This document shows positions 25,405 to 37,440 of a stretch of DNA of 64,000 nt, piece by piece. Position numbers and translations under genes: made by a program. Each line of letters starts with the position of its first letter. Positions within the stretch are counted from its first letter, which is position 1. Source of the stretch: Ligustrum vulgare (Eukaryota > Streptophyta > Magnoliopsida > Lamiales > Oleaceae); assembly GCA_963555705.1 (NCBI GenBank), contig OY743171.1:16429352-16493351 (forward strand). Direction: 5' to 3'. The notes beneath the pieces were generated by a model that worked only from the letters and a program-made list of their open reading frames with translations, was not told the origin of the DNA and made no database searches.

Positions 25405-27097
25405 TTAATCCGAGTCACTATAATAATGTGTACCATCTTCATCATCCTCGTTATTGTCCATGTCGGATTCTTCGTCATCGTAGTCTTCCAAAGTATTGTC
25501 CTCTAACTCTTCATCATCAATGAATGATATATCATCAACTGTGTTAGAAGATGATCCTATAATTATCGGGGCTCAAACTTATTCAGCCGTGTCGTTGTCT
25601 CGATGCAAGGTTACGTGCTCCAAGTTACCAAGGTCAACGAATAGAGAAAATTTAGAAGAGCTGTTTGGATGCAACAAGTCTATCTTAGTGATCTCTACTA
25701 TTGGAATATCCCATGTCGTAAAGTGATGAACTTCCTGAAAAACTCGCTAATTGGCTCCATGGGAGGGATCTTCAATGTAAAAGACTTGTTTCACTGGGTA
25801 GCGAGGATGAACTGATCATCCTTCTATGCCTCTGCACTCACATCAATACTAGTGATGTTATGCTCTATAATCATACATCTTTTGTCACACCTAAAACACT
25901 TAAATCGGAATAGAACAACTGATAGACCAAACTGAAACTCTAGTATATCCTGCAATACTCCATAGTAAATTTCTCCACTTATTCCTAGAACAGACACACC
26001 ACTATTCTGGGTTCTTCGTTGGTCATCACGATTACTAGTTAAGAAATGAACTCCATTAACGATGCATGTTGTGTACGATTGTAAACTATCATAACTACTG
26101 GCCACATACTGTAGGTGTGACTCATGTTACCAAATGGATTAAAACCATCTTCAGCCAACCCCATTCTAACATTCCTAATCTCACTTGCAAACTGCGGATG
26201 CCTCATGTCGAATTCTCGCCAAGCTTTTCCATCGATGGGATGTTGTAACTCGTATTCATCCTTACTCTGACCTGTAATGTGCTACCTCATGAGTCTTACA
26301 GTATCCTTAATTGCAAATAGACGTTTCAGTCTTGGGGCTAGGGGAAAATATCGCAACACCTTATGTGGCACATTCTTCCCATAATTGAATACAGTTGTGT
26401 GTATCCAATGACTTTCTTGGCATACAGCACACGTCTGTCTATCAGCGTACTTTTTCCAGAACAGTGCACAATCATTCTTACAGACATGTATGGATATATA
26501 ACCTAAACCAGTTTTGTCATCATCTTTTTAGCCTCGTAATGAGATTCCACAAGGTCCATTTTTGGAAATGCTAGCTTCAACAACTTTAAAAGATCATCGA
26601 ATGACTTGTTTGTCCACTTGTTCACCACCTTTAAATGCATCAACTTCACTAAAAAGTTTAATGAAGATAAGGGAGAAACTCCAGGATATAATTCTGAACG
26701 AAGAGCCTGAAATAAGTCATCATATTGGGCACCAGAGCTTGTACCAGTATATTCAGTCCCAACTACGTCCTCCATGATGTTCATCATTTCATCAATCGTC
26801 TGATACTCTGAGCCAGTTCCTTCGTTCTGAGCATTCACATTTTCATGTGGAATCTCGATCTTCCCCTTGGTAAATCCATGTGACATAACTCTCCGCAAAG
26901 CAATAACGAATTATATAAGCCTCAACAGTTCCTAAAGAATGTGTTAGCCCGTTCAAGCATTTATTGCACGGACATCTAATATTTCCCCCGTCGTTTACAA
27001 ATAGCCTCACTCGATTTATAAATGCTTTCAAACCATTCCAAAACTCTTGAGACTTTGAGTGATTTCTAATTTTTGTCCAACTCTTATCAAATTCCAT
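25405..27097 (-). pseudogene. CACTA TNPD-like transposase with its catalytic core deleted
   Basis: Starts MEFDKSWTKIRNHSKSQEFW at 27097 and continues to CPCNKCLNG, the N-terminal transposase-associated domain of plant CACTA transposases. Next come ELYPGVSPLSSLNFLVKLMHLK and NKSFDDLLKLLKLAFP (26640-26580), then, after a frameshift near 26505, VCKNDCALFWKKY and DGFNPFGNMSHTYSMWPV (about 26105), where the DDE-type core should begin. The frame instead passes into SYDSLQSYTTCIVNGVHF, the C-terminal DUF4216-type domain, so the core is missing. An acidic tail ends HYYSDSD at 25405. Stops near 26285 and 25575 add to the damage. TNPD cuts CACTA ends; this copy cannot. Confidence 0.8.
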
Positions 27098-27790
27098 CTA
27101 ACAAGTTCTACAAAAAAACATGTAATTATTAAGTAACAATTTCGAAAGTCGTGAACATGTCCTATGTCATCCTTATCACTCCACGTCTAATTACGCGGTA
27201 GGGTCCTAACCATTCATCATTGATCCTTACATAAGGAATTTTGTTTATTTTTCTGTTAATGCCATTATATTTTCAACAGTAAATTTCGGCAGCATCTCCC
27301 CCAAGTTCTCCTAAGTGTGCGATCTACGTTGGATATAGTCCACACCCGGAGAACAAGAAGGAATTAATACTGAAATATACATATGAATATATAACCATCA
27401 AAAGAAAAATACAGTGCAACAAAATTCGTTACATACAGATCAACGAAAAACTCTCAAAAAATGGGAGAATTCGAAGACAATTTTGTAAACTTCAAACTAA
27501 CCACAAATTTGTGGGCAGTTTTCATTTACAAACTTATCATCAAATGGCTTTCTAAGTTTCATGCAAATGCAGTGCAGTGTATAAATCAATTTATGTCTAG
27601 TAAAAATTATATTAGCAAACAATTTATAAAAACTAGAAAATAAACAACAATAATATGTTTAAAGATTCTTACCAAAGATTTTTGCCTTTGATGCACTTTT
27701 TTTGGGGATGAAATTGATGTTGGATCGTAAACTCACACAACTTAATGGAGAATTTATATTTTGCAAATGAATATGGCAGGGTAAAAAAAC
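27098..27790. other. inner CACTA leader region, nothing recognised
   Basis: AT-rich sequence between the TNPD-like start codon and the right subterminal repeats. Probably the promoter and leader of the transposase gene. A 60-codon ORF at 27461 looks incidental. Confidence 0.5.
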
Positions 27791-27794
27791 GTTA

Positions 27795-28248
27795 AAGACC
27801 TATAGGGGCGATATTGTCGCCCCCATACAGATCTAATCAATAGTCCATGTAGACTGAAAGAGGCGCCAAATCTCGATCTAATCTCCCGCCAGGAAGCCTC
27901 ACCTATAGGGGCGACTATCCTCACCTATAGGGGCGACAAATGTCGCCCCTATAGAGGCTCAACCATTTTGGGACAACAATTTTCGTTCCTCTACGAACAT
28001 AAAAAAGCGCCTAAAATCCAGTCAAAATTTTGTGTAGAAAGCATGCCACTATGGGGCAACAATTTGTCGCCCCTATAGATGAGTTATAGTGACGACATTT
28101 ATCTTTTAGCAGCGATAATGTCGTTTCTATATCTTACCGAATCTATAGGGGTGACATATAATGTCGCCCTTATAGGGTAATGATCTATAGGGGCAACGTC
28201 TTTGTCGCCCCTATTTCGTCGCCTCTGTAGCGCGCAATTCTTGTAGTG
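27795..28248. repeat. right subterminal repeats of the inner CACTA
   Basis: About ten copies of tataggggcgac or its complement gtcgcccctata, several in palindromic pairs, ending at the terminal ttcttgtagtg. Confidence 0.8.
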
Positions 28249-29266
28249 AAAATTTCAAAATTAGAGGACTTTGTACCTACAAACATGTATATTTTTCCAA
28301 ACTAAAAGCTCGTGACGTAAGATATATTTTTTACCGACAAAAAATAACCCATTTATTTATGAGCTAATAATTAAAGAAAAATCTACAATTTTTTTAATTT
28401 CCCTACAAAATTTATCTTGATCTTGATAGTAAAAAATATTTAAAAAAAAAGAACCGATTTGCTCAAAAAACCACGACAATTGCTAAGAAATTGGAGAGCG
28501 GTGGCATTAAATGTGTCGATTTCGTTTTTGCTTGGTAATTTTTTTCGAAACTCTCTTTAAATCCGTATGTTATTGTGTGTTGTGACTTCAAATCTTGCAT
28601 TTGTTTTGTTTTGTAAGATACAGAAATTGTTGATCTTTGGTTTTCATTTTTTAATATTTTCAATCTTTTACATAGTTTGATTGTTAAACGAGGAAGGATG
28701 AAGTACGTTTCATGGGTATTTTGCAGATTGTTTGGTTTTCTAAATAATTTTTTTTCCTAAATTATTTAGAATTTACTTTATGAGTTTAATCAATGGGTTT
28801 TGCTTTGGATTTAGTTGAATTGAGGACTAATGGAAACCTATTAGGCGTATTATGTTTACTAAATTTATCCTATCATCTACCCTAGCAGGCTTGAGCCAAA
28901 GAGGATCTTCTAAAGGAACAAAGCAAGGAGCTCCAAAGCAACATGTTTGCCCTTATTTTGTAATGGAATTCAGTTTCTTTTGTGTTGGCTATGTGTTACT
29001 GGTCTCTTTTGATTGTTAAAATATATGATGTGTTCGACGGAACGTACTTGAATGTTTACAATTTATTTGCTTAGAACAAGTCTACTTATATTAAGCAATT
29101 GATTCAGAATCTGAGTTATTGATGGTATCATATTGTTGTGAGCTCTGGCAGATCAAAGTATTGTTTGATAAAACACTTGTTTGGTTTCAAATCTTACTTT
29201 TCCTTCTTAAAGTGTTCAAAGCCTCAGGGATTATAAATTTATAATTGAAAGAACTGCATCCTTTTT

Positions 29267-29387
29267 GCAGAAGAAAGAGAGATGGATAGCACTAAAGCTG
29301 AAAGAGTGTTGCACATCACACAAATACATGATCTTTAAGAATATCTTCAAGAAAGAAGAACAACAACTCATGGAGTTGCAGGATCAG
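29267..29387 (+). other. exon-like segment in the outer CACTA, not recognised
   Basis: A tttttgcag acceptor at about 29270, then an open frame KKERWIALKLKECCTSHKY...EEQQLMELQDQ, and a caggtacg donor near 29387. It precedes the COQ5 fragment in the same orientation, so it may be part of the same captured or chimeric transcript. I cannot name the source gene. 28249-29266 shows no gene. Confidence 0.3.
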
Positions 29388-29701
29388 GTACGTTGATTTT
29401 TTATTTTTTTTAGTCTATGATGAACATTTGGTGATACTGTGTTGATCAAATTTTCTTAGGCCTCGATCAACTTAATATCTTGTTTGTTTGTCTTGTACAT
29501 ATGTCTAAATTTTGTACTGCATAGGAATACAAATTTATAATTTTTTTCAGTTATAACATATATAGGACGAATATATGGGTGAAAGATGTGTTTTCCCTAA
29601 AATTTAATCTAAAAGATTATTTAATCCAATTCCATGTTCGGTATTTGGTTTTATACAAACTTTGATTATACATCTGATTTTACAATGGCATGCTGGTTCC
29701 A

Positions 29702-29829
29702 GGTTCTGAGGAAGTTCTAGAAGAGGAAAAGAGTCAAATGGCAGGTAGCATTTTTGCAAGTGTGACTTCAAGCTATGATCTCATGAATGATGTGATGAAT
29801 GGTGGTCTATATAGATTATTGTAGTGCAG
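29702..29829 (+). pseudogene. COQ5: captured fragment of COQ5 (ubiquinone-biosynthesis methyltransferase)
   Basis: The frame reads EEVLEEEKSQMAGSIFASV then TSSYDLMNDVMNGGLYRL, closely matching the start of plant COQ5, the mitochondrial 2-polyprenyl-6-methoxy-1,4-benzoquinol methylase. It is preceded by an ag acceptor (ttccag) and followed by a gt donor at 29830, so it looks like one original exon with intron edges. The codons for the conserved Trp-Lys-Asp after GGLxRL have become Leu, stop and Cys. The methyltransferase fold itself lies downstream in COQ5 and is not present. The outer CACTA evidently picked this up from a host gene. Confidence 0.78.
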
Positions 29830-29887
29830 GTTAGTTTTCTTTCCGTATGACATTTAATGATTAGGTCACACTATGAGCCTTTTATTG

Positions 29888-30497
29888 TGTTGGGAATTAC
29901 ACACAAATTTCCTCTCTAATTAACCCCACAGGAATTTTTTATGTTCAAAAAATAATTGAGCCAATAAGAAAATAAATACGAACACAGAAATTTATGTGGT
30001 TCGGAAACTTGCCTACATCCACGGACCTCGCCAAAGCTTTTCACTATATAATAAATTGTTACAATTATATAGAATTTGCACTCACCAAACCCCCCAAATA
30101 TTGTAGGAAAAATAACCAAGCTTTACCATATCTACCAATTTCTACTCTTTGTACAACCCACAAAGAACCCAAGAAAAACTAAGATGCTAGATTACATTTT
30201 TCCTCACAATACTCTCTAGTCAATGTTCTCTACAATAAAGGAGAATAATATGTGTATTTATATAGAACAAATCACGTCATGACTGTATTTCACTTCGACA
30301 TGGATTGTAGAATTGATTTCCTTGGCCAATTGCTCTTCTCAAGATTTAATCCACCTAGGACACGTAATCAATAGCAACAAATTTCATAATTTACTTTCTA
30401 TTAGAATTTATATCCTAATCTAGTTGAATTACAAAACTTATTCTCCAATTACAATTAAAGTCCTCCAACTTTGACAATTTGAGGCAATTACCCAACA
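29888..30497 (-). repeat. LTR of the short Copia-type element (left)
   Basis: Starts tgttgggaattacacac and ends acccaaca. Its first 75 bases differ from the right copy at about five positions. Confidence 0.9.
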
Positions 30498-31136
30498 ATC
30501 TCCACCTTGCCGAAAACGAGCCGAAATTCAATCATCTCTTTTGTTCACAATACTTGAGAAATAGGTAAGATTTTGACACACTTTGACGGTCCCATACTCC
30601 ACCATATGAGTATAACCACTCATAATTATCAACGAACTCTGAGCATTTCATCGGCTCAAGTCGAAATAAACCTTGCTGAAAAATTATGGTGCAACTCCCA
30701 TGTTTGGCTTTCCTTGGGAGCTCATCAGCCATAGACATCAAATTCACCACACACCTTGCATTAATGCCAAACCAATGGCCGTGTGCAAACACATGTACCG
30801 CCAGTAAGAACACATCCTCTATCATGGCAACTGGCTTCATGCCATAAGGAAGTCCCATCTTACTAAAGTACATCACAACCACCCTCCACCAGGAAAGTCG
30901 TATTGTCCACCTCCGAGCAGTTAGCCGACTCTGCTCCACCTGTTGGACAATTTCTTCTCACATGACTAGATTTATCACGGTTCCAACACATTACCTTCTT
31001 CTTCATGGAGTTACCTCTCTTCCACTTTTCAGTAACAAGCAAAGCATTTCAGATGAACTATCACTTCAACCTAATCAACTTAACTTCTGAAAATTCCACC
31101 GTTTCCTTCTCATACATCAAAATCAGCATGATATGC

Positions 31137-31358
31137 TCAAACGTGGATGGAAGAGACCAAATGAACTTTATCCTCATCATCAATCTTAACTCCAATAGAT
31201 TCTAGTTCAGAAACAATCCCATTGAGAACACTAAGATGGTCTAAGATTTTCATACCTACATTCATTCTCAAAGAATGAAACCGCTCCTTCAGATACAAGT
31301 TATTTGACAAGCTCTTCATCTGATACAGTTGTTCCAGTTTATCCCAAAGTTCCTTCAC
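31137..31358 (-). pseudogene. Copia gag fragment (UBN2-type)
   Basis: MKELWDKLEQLYQMKSLSNN, then LYLKERFHSLRMNVGMKILDHL and KIDDEDKVHLVSSI: the typical Copia gag core (kLWdkLe.ly..ksl.nklylk..l..lrm..g). N- and C-terminal parts are missing and no enzyme domains follow. A 135-codon minus ORF at 30532-30939 in the same element has no domain I recognise. Confidence 0.75.
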
Positions 31359-31695
31359 AGCAAATATCCCATAAATATTTGTAAGAACATTTTTGGCTAA
31401 ACAAAGTTATAACATGCTAGCAGCCTTCAAATCCAAATCTTCTCAATCTTCATCACTCGCGCTGAATTTAGTTTCTTTGTCAGAACTCTGGGTTGGTTTT
31501 TTCTTTCAAAGCTTTCTGCACTCCCGTCTGAATCAATATATTCATAACTTGTACTTACCATAAGCCAAAATTGATCTTCCAGTCAAATTTCTTCACGTTA
31601 TACTTTTCAAACATATTTTCTTTTGCTCCAAAAAAATCTTCGAACCACCTGATACTCTGTTAATTAGATGTCGATTTCCCCGTTGACGGCGCCAC

Positions 31696-32305
31696 TGTTG
31701 GGAATTACACACGAATTCCCTCTCTAATTAACCACACAGGAATTTTTTATTTTCAAGAAATAATTGAGCCAATAAGAAAATAAATACGAACACAGAAATT
31801 TACGTTGTTCGAAAATTGTCTACGTCCACGGCACTCGCCAAAGCTTTTCACTATATAATAAATTGTTACAATTATATAGAATTTGCACTCACCAAACCCC
31901 CCAAATATTGTAGGAAAAATAACCAAGCTTTACCACATCTACAAATTTCTACTTCTTTGTACAACTCACAAAGAACCTAAGAAAAACTAAAATGCTAGAC
32001 TATATTTTTCCTCACAATACTCACTAGTCAATGTGCTCTACAACAAAGGAGAATAATACGTGTATTTATATAGAACAAATCACGTCATGACTGTATTTCA
32101 CTTCGACATGGACTGTAGAATTGGTTTCCTTGGTGAATTGCTCTTCTCAAGATTTAATCCACCTAGGATACCTAATCAATAGCAACAAATTTCATAATTT
32201 ACTTTCCATTAGAATTCGTAGCCTAATCCAGTTGAATTACAAAACTTATTCTCCAATTACAATTAAAGTCCTCCAACTTTGACAATTTGAGGCAATTACC
32301 CAACA
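31696..32305 (-). repeat. LTR of the short Copia-type element (right)
   Basis: 610 bp, partner of 29888-30497, followed by the TSD tattg. Confidence 0.9.
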
Positions 32306-32364
32306 TATTGTTGATAATTTATCGTTAGTTCACATCAATTGATGTATTTGAGCATACTGGATTT

Positions 32365-32577
32365 TTGAATTTGGGGAAAAAACTTAAGAGGAGCACACTA
32401 AGTCAAAATTCTCCTTTTTTTGCAAATTCAGATTGCGACATGCCTGCTATTCCTATTCCTGTATCACAAGTTCTTGATTGGCTTCTACAAAATGTAGCCT
32501 CTACATTGGATCATATTTCTGATATAATTTCTTCGACAGAAAAATTGGCCAAGTGGTTCCTCTTATCAAGATGTTAA
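32365..32577 (+). other. unrecognised ORF in the outer CACTA
   Basis: 70 codons beginning MNLGKKLKRSTLSQNSPFFA and continuing through MPAIPIPVSQVLDWLLQNVA. Composition is more gene-like than its surroundings. Another open stretch, DEMLVEVDKYLLQRLRNNSF, lies near 33495-33620 after a tcttgcag acceptor. Both could be exons of a captured gene or of a degenerate CACTA gene. No function is proposed. Confidence 0.3.
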
Positions 32578-33889
32578 AATGGCTAATCTCAGCACAACCT
32601 TAAGGTGACGTAATTATGTAAAGCACATTTGTGTATATAAAGTAGTACCCAATGCTACATATTTTGATATTTTCTGGAATCTCCTCAGGAGATTCATCAT
32701 GCTCGGTCAACTTTTGAGAATGCTCGCTTCAGTCTGGTGGGTGATGCCGTGTCCTCATCTCTTTCCTTAGATTTCCTGCAGCCTACTAGCACTTTTATTT
32801 TTCAATTTAGATGTGTTGGGTGATGCCATGTCCTTCTCTCTTTTATTTTCCAAAGTTGTATAGAACATATGGATCTTCTTGTACATAATCTAAAATTTAG
32901 ATCTTCCCTTAGTTTGCTGTATGCCCCTTCTAAGAGAGTGTTTGGTTTGGTTCTCTACAAAATTGACTAGAAACTTATGTAAGATTTATGTTTGAGCATT
33001 TGGGAGAAAGTACTCCTGCACATATTACAAATTGTTCTTTGCACAGATACAGATCACTAAAGTCTAATATATGTGAAATTGCATTTAGAAATATTCAGAT
33101 ATAGATGTAGCGATGTATAATGTATCATGCTTGTCAAAAATTGATTTTCTTACCATGACCAATAGAATTACATTTAATGCTTGATGCTGATCATAGTGAT
33201 TAGTCTTGAAAAACTTGAAAATTAAGTTGGTACCCACTTTGAGTATAGGAATTGTATCATAAAAATCTCTTGTTTTTAGATGTCAAATTTTAGAATTAGG
33301 AAACTGAGCTTAGTTTTTTAGAGTATATAATCATTTGCAGGGAAGAATGAGTTTTGGACTGCTAATATAACTAAGACTCAATATGTAAGAAATATTCAAT
33401 TTTATGTTTGTGCTTTAATTTTTCTCTTAATTAGTGTTATATATCTTCTGGGTGTCTACTTATGTATATCTATTGTTTTTATCATATCTTGCAGGATGAG
33501 ATGCTTGTCGAAGTTGATAAATATCTCTTGCAAAGGTTAAGGAACAATAGCTTTCGAAAGACACCCCTTTGGAGGGGATATTCGTTGACAATCCCGAGGA
33601 TGGACTTTGATAAGGATGAGTAGCATATTTAATTAATTTATGAGGATAGATACTTATGTTATTATTATTGTATATATATCGAAAGAGCATGTTTGCTAAA
33701 CTCTTTTTTAAATTTATTACAATCACATTTGTGACAATGAGTTTTTATTTGGCGTTTGATACAATATTTGAAGCCAGTAATATATTGGTTTATATTAGAA
33801 ATTTTAATTTAATTTATTATTTGCATATTGTTATAATTTTGCATAAACAAAAAATAATCAATACTAAATATAAATAAAAAAAATTTGAT

Positions 33890-34431
33890 TTAAGTTTCCT
33901 TATTTTTATCCTACAAATAAGTTTTCCCCACAAACAAAAATTTGTGTAGACAAGAAATTAATTTGCAAAGTGCTTTCCATACAGATGATTATTTGTGGGG
34001 AAAACTACGATTTAGCCTAAAATATCATTTTACTCTATACATACAAACATATTTTGTAGGTCAATCTAACATTAGAATACGAAAAATTGTGTAGGGATAG
34101 AAATTAGACGATAAATAATATTTGTCTCTAAAAGATTTGTAGGCTCAGACTTCAGCCAACGAAACATATTTCATAGGTAAAATAAACATTAGCATAAAAA
34201 AAATTTTGTTGGGAAAGATCTTAGACGATAAATGATTTTTGTAGCGGAAGGGTTCGTAAGCGTATACCTCCACAGACAAAGGTGCAAATTTGTCGGCTTA
34301 TATCTATCCCCTCGATGTTTGCCACACAAACCTCCCTACAAATTATCTTTGTCTGGGAAGACTTTTACCCACGAATAAGAAGCTTTCCCTACAAATTTAT
34401 TTTGTATGCGGAACATAAAGTTCTAGTAGTG
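33890..34431. repeat. right terminal and subterminal repeats of the outer CACTA
   Basis: About a dozen variants of ccctacaaat / atttgtgtagg in both orientations, mirroring 12688-12965, ending ttctagtagtg and the TSD tat. Confidence 0.75.
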
Positions 34432-34850
34432 TATGCAGTTTCAAGAAATGCTGGTAAAAACCGTAAATAAGTAAATAACTACCTATAAAATTATGACGCA
34501 TGTTTAGAAACTCAATAAATAGTGGAAAATGCAGAATGTAAATTAAAATGGTTAGAGTTTAAGATTGTTTGACAATTGAGATTCTGGTCAAAATTAATTG
34601 ATAGAATCTCAATTGGCTTTAGTAATATATAGATAGATTTCATTAAATAATGTTGTTCATGCAAATATTTTTGTATTCCAAAGCTTTTAACCAAATTCAT
34701 TTGTTTTTTTTAAAGTATGGACGCTTTTATGCACACCCATAAAACTATTATGCTTTCTCATGGCACTTTCCTCGCGTTATATATTAACTGATTGACCACT
34801 TTTTATATATAACAAACATGTTATATAGATGAATCGACGTGAACTACGAC

Positions 34851-35759
34851 TGATAAGTGTATTTTATGCACTTATTTATACGTCAAAATTAGAATATTCT
34901 ATTGTCGTTATAAAATAAATACTATTTAATTTGTGTTTATTTGTTTAAATTTCAGAAAAACATGCATGGTGCTAATGTGAAGGAATCAAGGTGTGGAGGA
35001 CCCAATTGAAGAAGTTGAGAATTGAAACGAGCTAATCGAGAAGATTCTAAAGTATGGGGACCAAAATTCTTCAATTCAAAGTTGAGGATAGAAAGTGCAA
35101 AAAGGCAGGGACCAACTTAAACGGACACGAAAAGATGAAAATTGCACTTACCATACTACCGCATGATCGCACAATTATACAACCACGCGATCGCGCCAGT
35201 CTATGATTTTAAAACTAGAGTCTAAAATGCTCAGCAACACGATCGCTTGGTTGTCCGTCTGGGCCGATATTTGGGCTTTTTGCGCATGGATTCAACGGGT
35301 TTCCTCCTTCTTCCACTAGGTTTCTACATAACCTATTTATACAACATATTAGGCACGAATTCCAAACCTTTGCCTCACCTAAGAACATCATACAATTGAG
35401 CTTTTCACGTCGAATTCTTGGGAAATCGAAGCAAAGCAAGAGCGAGACTTGAAGAATACTTGAAGAATCGATACTTGGTGCAAGGTTTCCATTCTTCTAT
35501 GTTATTTTCAATGAATGCCTACTTATATTTTTTTTATGTTATTTATACATGATATGCAACTAATCTCCATGTTGGGATGAACGATGTAGCCTAGCTTTAT
35601 TATTTTAAAACCATATTCCGTTGTTTTATTGATTCGTTGGATGTATTGATTTATTATTGTGTTTAATGCATGAGTTAATTGTCCACTAATTCATGATTTA
35701 ATGAGTTATTTTCATAATCTAAGAGGTGAGTTAATAACTTAGATCAAAGTAATAAATCC

Positions 35760-35818
<59 letters not shown>

Positions 35819-35921
35819 TTTTGTTATTACTGCAATCGTGTGTGAATTCTTGTGTTCTATGCATCTAGATAAGGAATATTCAGACCCTCTATAGAGATAC
35901 ACGATTGACTTATTTAGGTAT
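34851..35921 (+). repeat. LTR-like sequence, Gypsy-type start
   Basis: Begins tgataagtgtattttatgc, the start of a common large plant LTR class. It continues through an AT-rich stretch, a (TA)n microsatellite and the phrase cgtgtgtgaattcttgtg, up to a solo LTR at 35922. No partner, primer site or TSD was found. A 74-codon minus ORF inside is likely incidental. Confidence 0.4.
35762..35817. repeat. (TA)n microsatellite
   Basis: Uninterrupted TA dinucleotides for about 56 bases. Confidence 0.95.
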
Positions 35922-36593
35922 TGTTGACCACAAAATCCGGTTGGACCTTGGACCAACACGTCTCAGCTCCTCCCTCTTGAACACGTGGATCTCCAGCGCA
36001 CTGTGACAAACGATCAGTTTGCAAAGGGGGCCGAGGTGGCTCCCATTTGCACTCCGATGCCAAAGTCAGTGCTCATTTCAAGCAGATATAAATTAGGTGT
36101 GGGAAATATAAATGTGTAAAAGAGAGAAAAGGGAGTGAGAGTAAAATATTTAGTTAAGAGTATGAAATTGCTAACCTCTTACAAAGCGGGAGGAGTGATC
36201 TATTTATAGAGGAACTCGTTGTTTCATATCGTGACACGTGACGTACTTTATACTTGTATTTACCCTAGCTTCTAAAAAAGGAGATCTTGCCTTTTGATAT
36301 TAATCATTACTATACTTTATAGGGGATGGGCACCTGTCACTTCATGGTAAAGGTGGTGTCACATCTCTAACTCCATCCCTTGTCTCATCCCTCTTCTATG
36401 CGTCACTGTAAAGCACCTCAGCTAAGCATAAAGCACATCGGCCAGACACAAATCAGTTCGGCCAAAGGAGTTCGCGTGATATTCCAACTCGACATTTGAC
36501 CCAAGGTGATATTCTAAGCTTTAACCATGAGCTAGAGTCCATTGGGCCTTCGCTGGTGGTCCAATGTGCTGCATTTTGGGTACGATCTCAACA
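35922..36593. mobile_element. solo LTR, 672 bp
   Basis: Starts tgttgaccacaaaatccgg and ends tacgatctcaaca. Flanks are ggtat (35917-35921) and gctat (36594-36598), a TSD with one mismatch. No internal domain, primer site or second copy is present, so it is the product of LTR-LTR recombination. Confidence 0.72.
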
Positions 36594-37440
36594 GCTATAA
36601 TTGATGAAGAATCAGCGGATGAGTTGTGTCATATTCTATCCTGCTTGTATTGATATTTGTGCCATGGAGTCCAATAACTGGATTACGATATGGTTACGCT
36701 TGTTATCGAGGAGTGATTTCCCTGCTTATTATCTAGGAGTGATTTCCTTGCTTGATATCATGGATTAAATTTCTTGGTTGTTATATGCAATCTTGATATA
36801 GTAGTTGATTTGTAATATGGGCCCCATTAAAAGACATATTTTCTTGAAAATACATATATTGACATGAGTCTTGAATATCTTACACTGGACTTCAATACTT
36901 GAATATCTTGACTTGGATACTTGAATATCTTACACTGAATACTTGAATATATATGTTGCACTGGTCTTGAATATATTGCATTGATTTTAGAAACATTGTA
37001 CTAGACTTGAATATTTGAGATTTGTCTGTGTTATTGTGCACCATATTCTACTCACTAGGCATATGCATGCTCACCCCATGAATACCTAACATTTTAGGTA
37101 GGCATAGAAATAAAGAGGATTGGCGTGGATCTTTGGATGGAGAGACAAATAATGTTGTGCTAGGTGATAACTTGTGAGTTGTGGACACGCTGACTTTATG
37201 AAAAGGAAAAAAAAGAATATTTTTTATTTTGTTTTATACGCCATAAGTTGGTATCATAATTTAACAATGTTGTGAAAAATGCGCGTGCGTGACAGCTAGG
37301 CTCATTTTTATGCTCCAAGAGAGAGTGATCTCAACAATCAAGCTTTGTAAGAGTGTGTTCTTTAATAATATAAAACTTTTATTTTTAAAGCTCTTGTGCT
37401 CTTTTTTTCCTTCTTGCCTAAGACTCATTTCCATCGCAAG
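36594..37440. other. non-coding, imperfect short repeats
   Basis: 36860-37020 repeats the phrase acttgaatatcttacactgg with variations. 37030-37120 has the phrase gctcaccccatgaatacc, often found in large plant LTRs. No gene seen. It may be the far part of the LTR that begins at 34851. Confidence 0.4.

Larger units (their letters stand above)
13244..28248 (-). mobile_element. inner CACTA transposon nested in the outer CACTA
   Basis: Left end cactacaagaatcgggac; right end ...cgcaattcttgtagtg. The TSD aaa is present at 13241-13243 and 28249-28251. Its subterminal motif (taggggcgaca and complement) is unlike that of the host element, so this is a different subfamily. It holds broken TNPA-like and TNPD-like genes, both on the minus strand, and a nested 8.7-kb LTR element; without that it is about 6.3 kb. 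Confidence 0.88.
29888..32305 (-). mobile_element. short non-autonomous Copia-type element
   Basis: Two 610-bp LTRs (29888-30497, 31696-32305) and a perfect TSD tattg. The minus orientation is shown by the polypurine complement aatctccaccttgccg after the left LTR and a primer-site complement ccccgttgacggcgcca (31678-31694) before the right LTR. That site pairs with tRNA-Asp rather than initiator Met. The internal part is only 1.2 kb with a gag piece and no pol. LTRs differ at several percent by eye. Confidence 0.9.
12688..34431. mobile_element. outer CACTA (En/Spm) transposon with nested insertions
   Basis: The left end is cactacaagaaagttttgct; the right end, read in reverse, starts cactactagaactttatg. 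Both are flanked by the 3-bp TSD tat (12685-12687 and 34432-34434). Subterminal repeats of the type ctacaaa-n-tttgtagg crowd both ends. Removing the nested CACTA (13244-28248) and the nested LTR element (29888-32305) leaves about 4.3 kb with no recognisable transposase. It is therefore non-autonomous, and it carries a captured COQ5 fragment. Confidence 0.88.
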
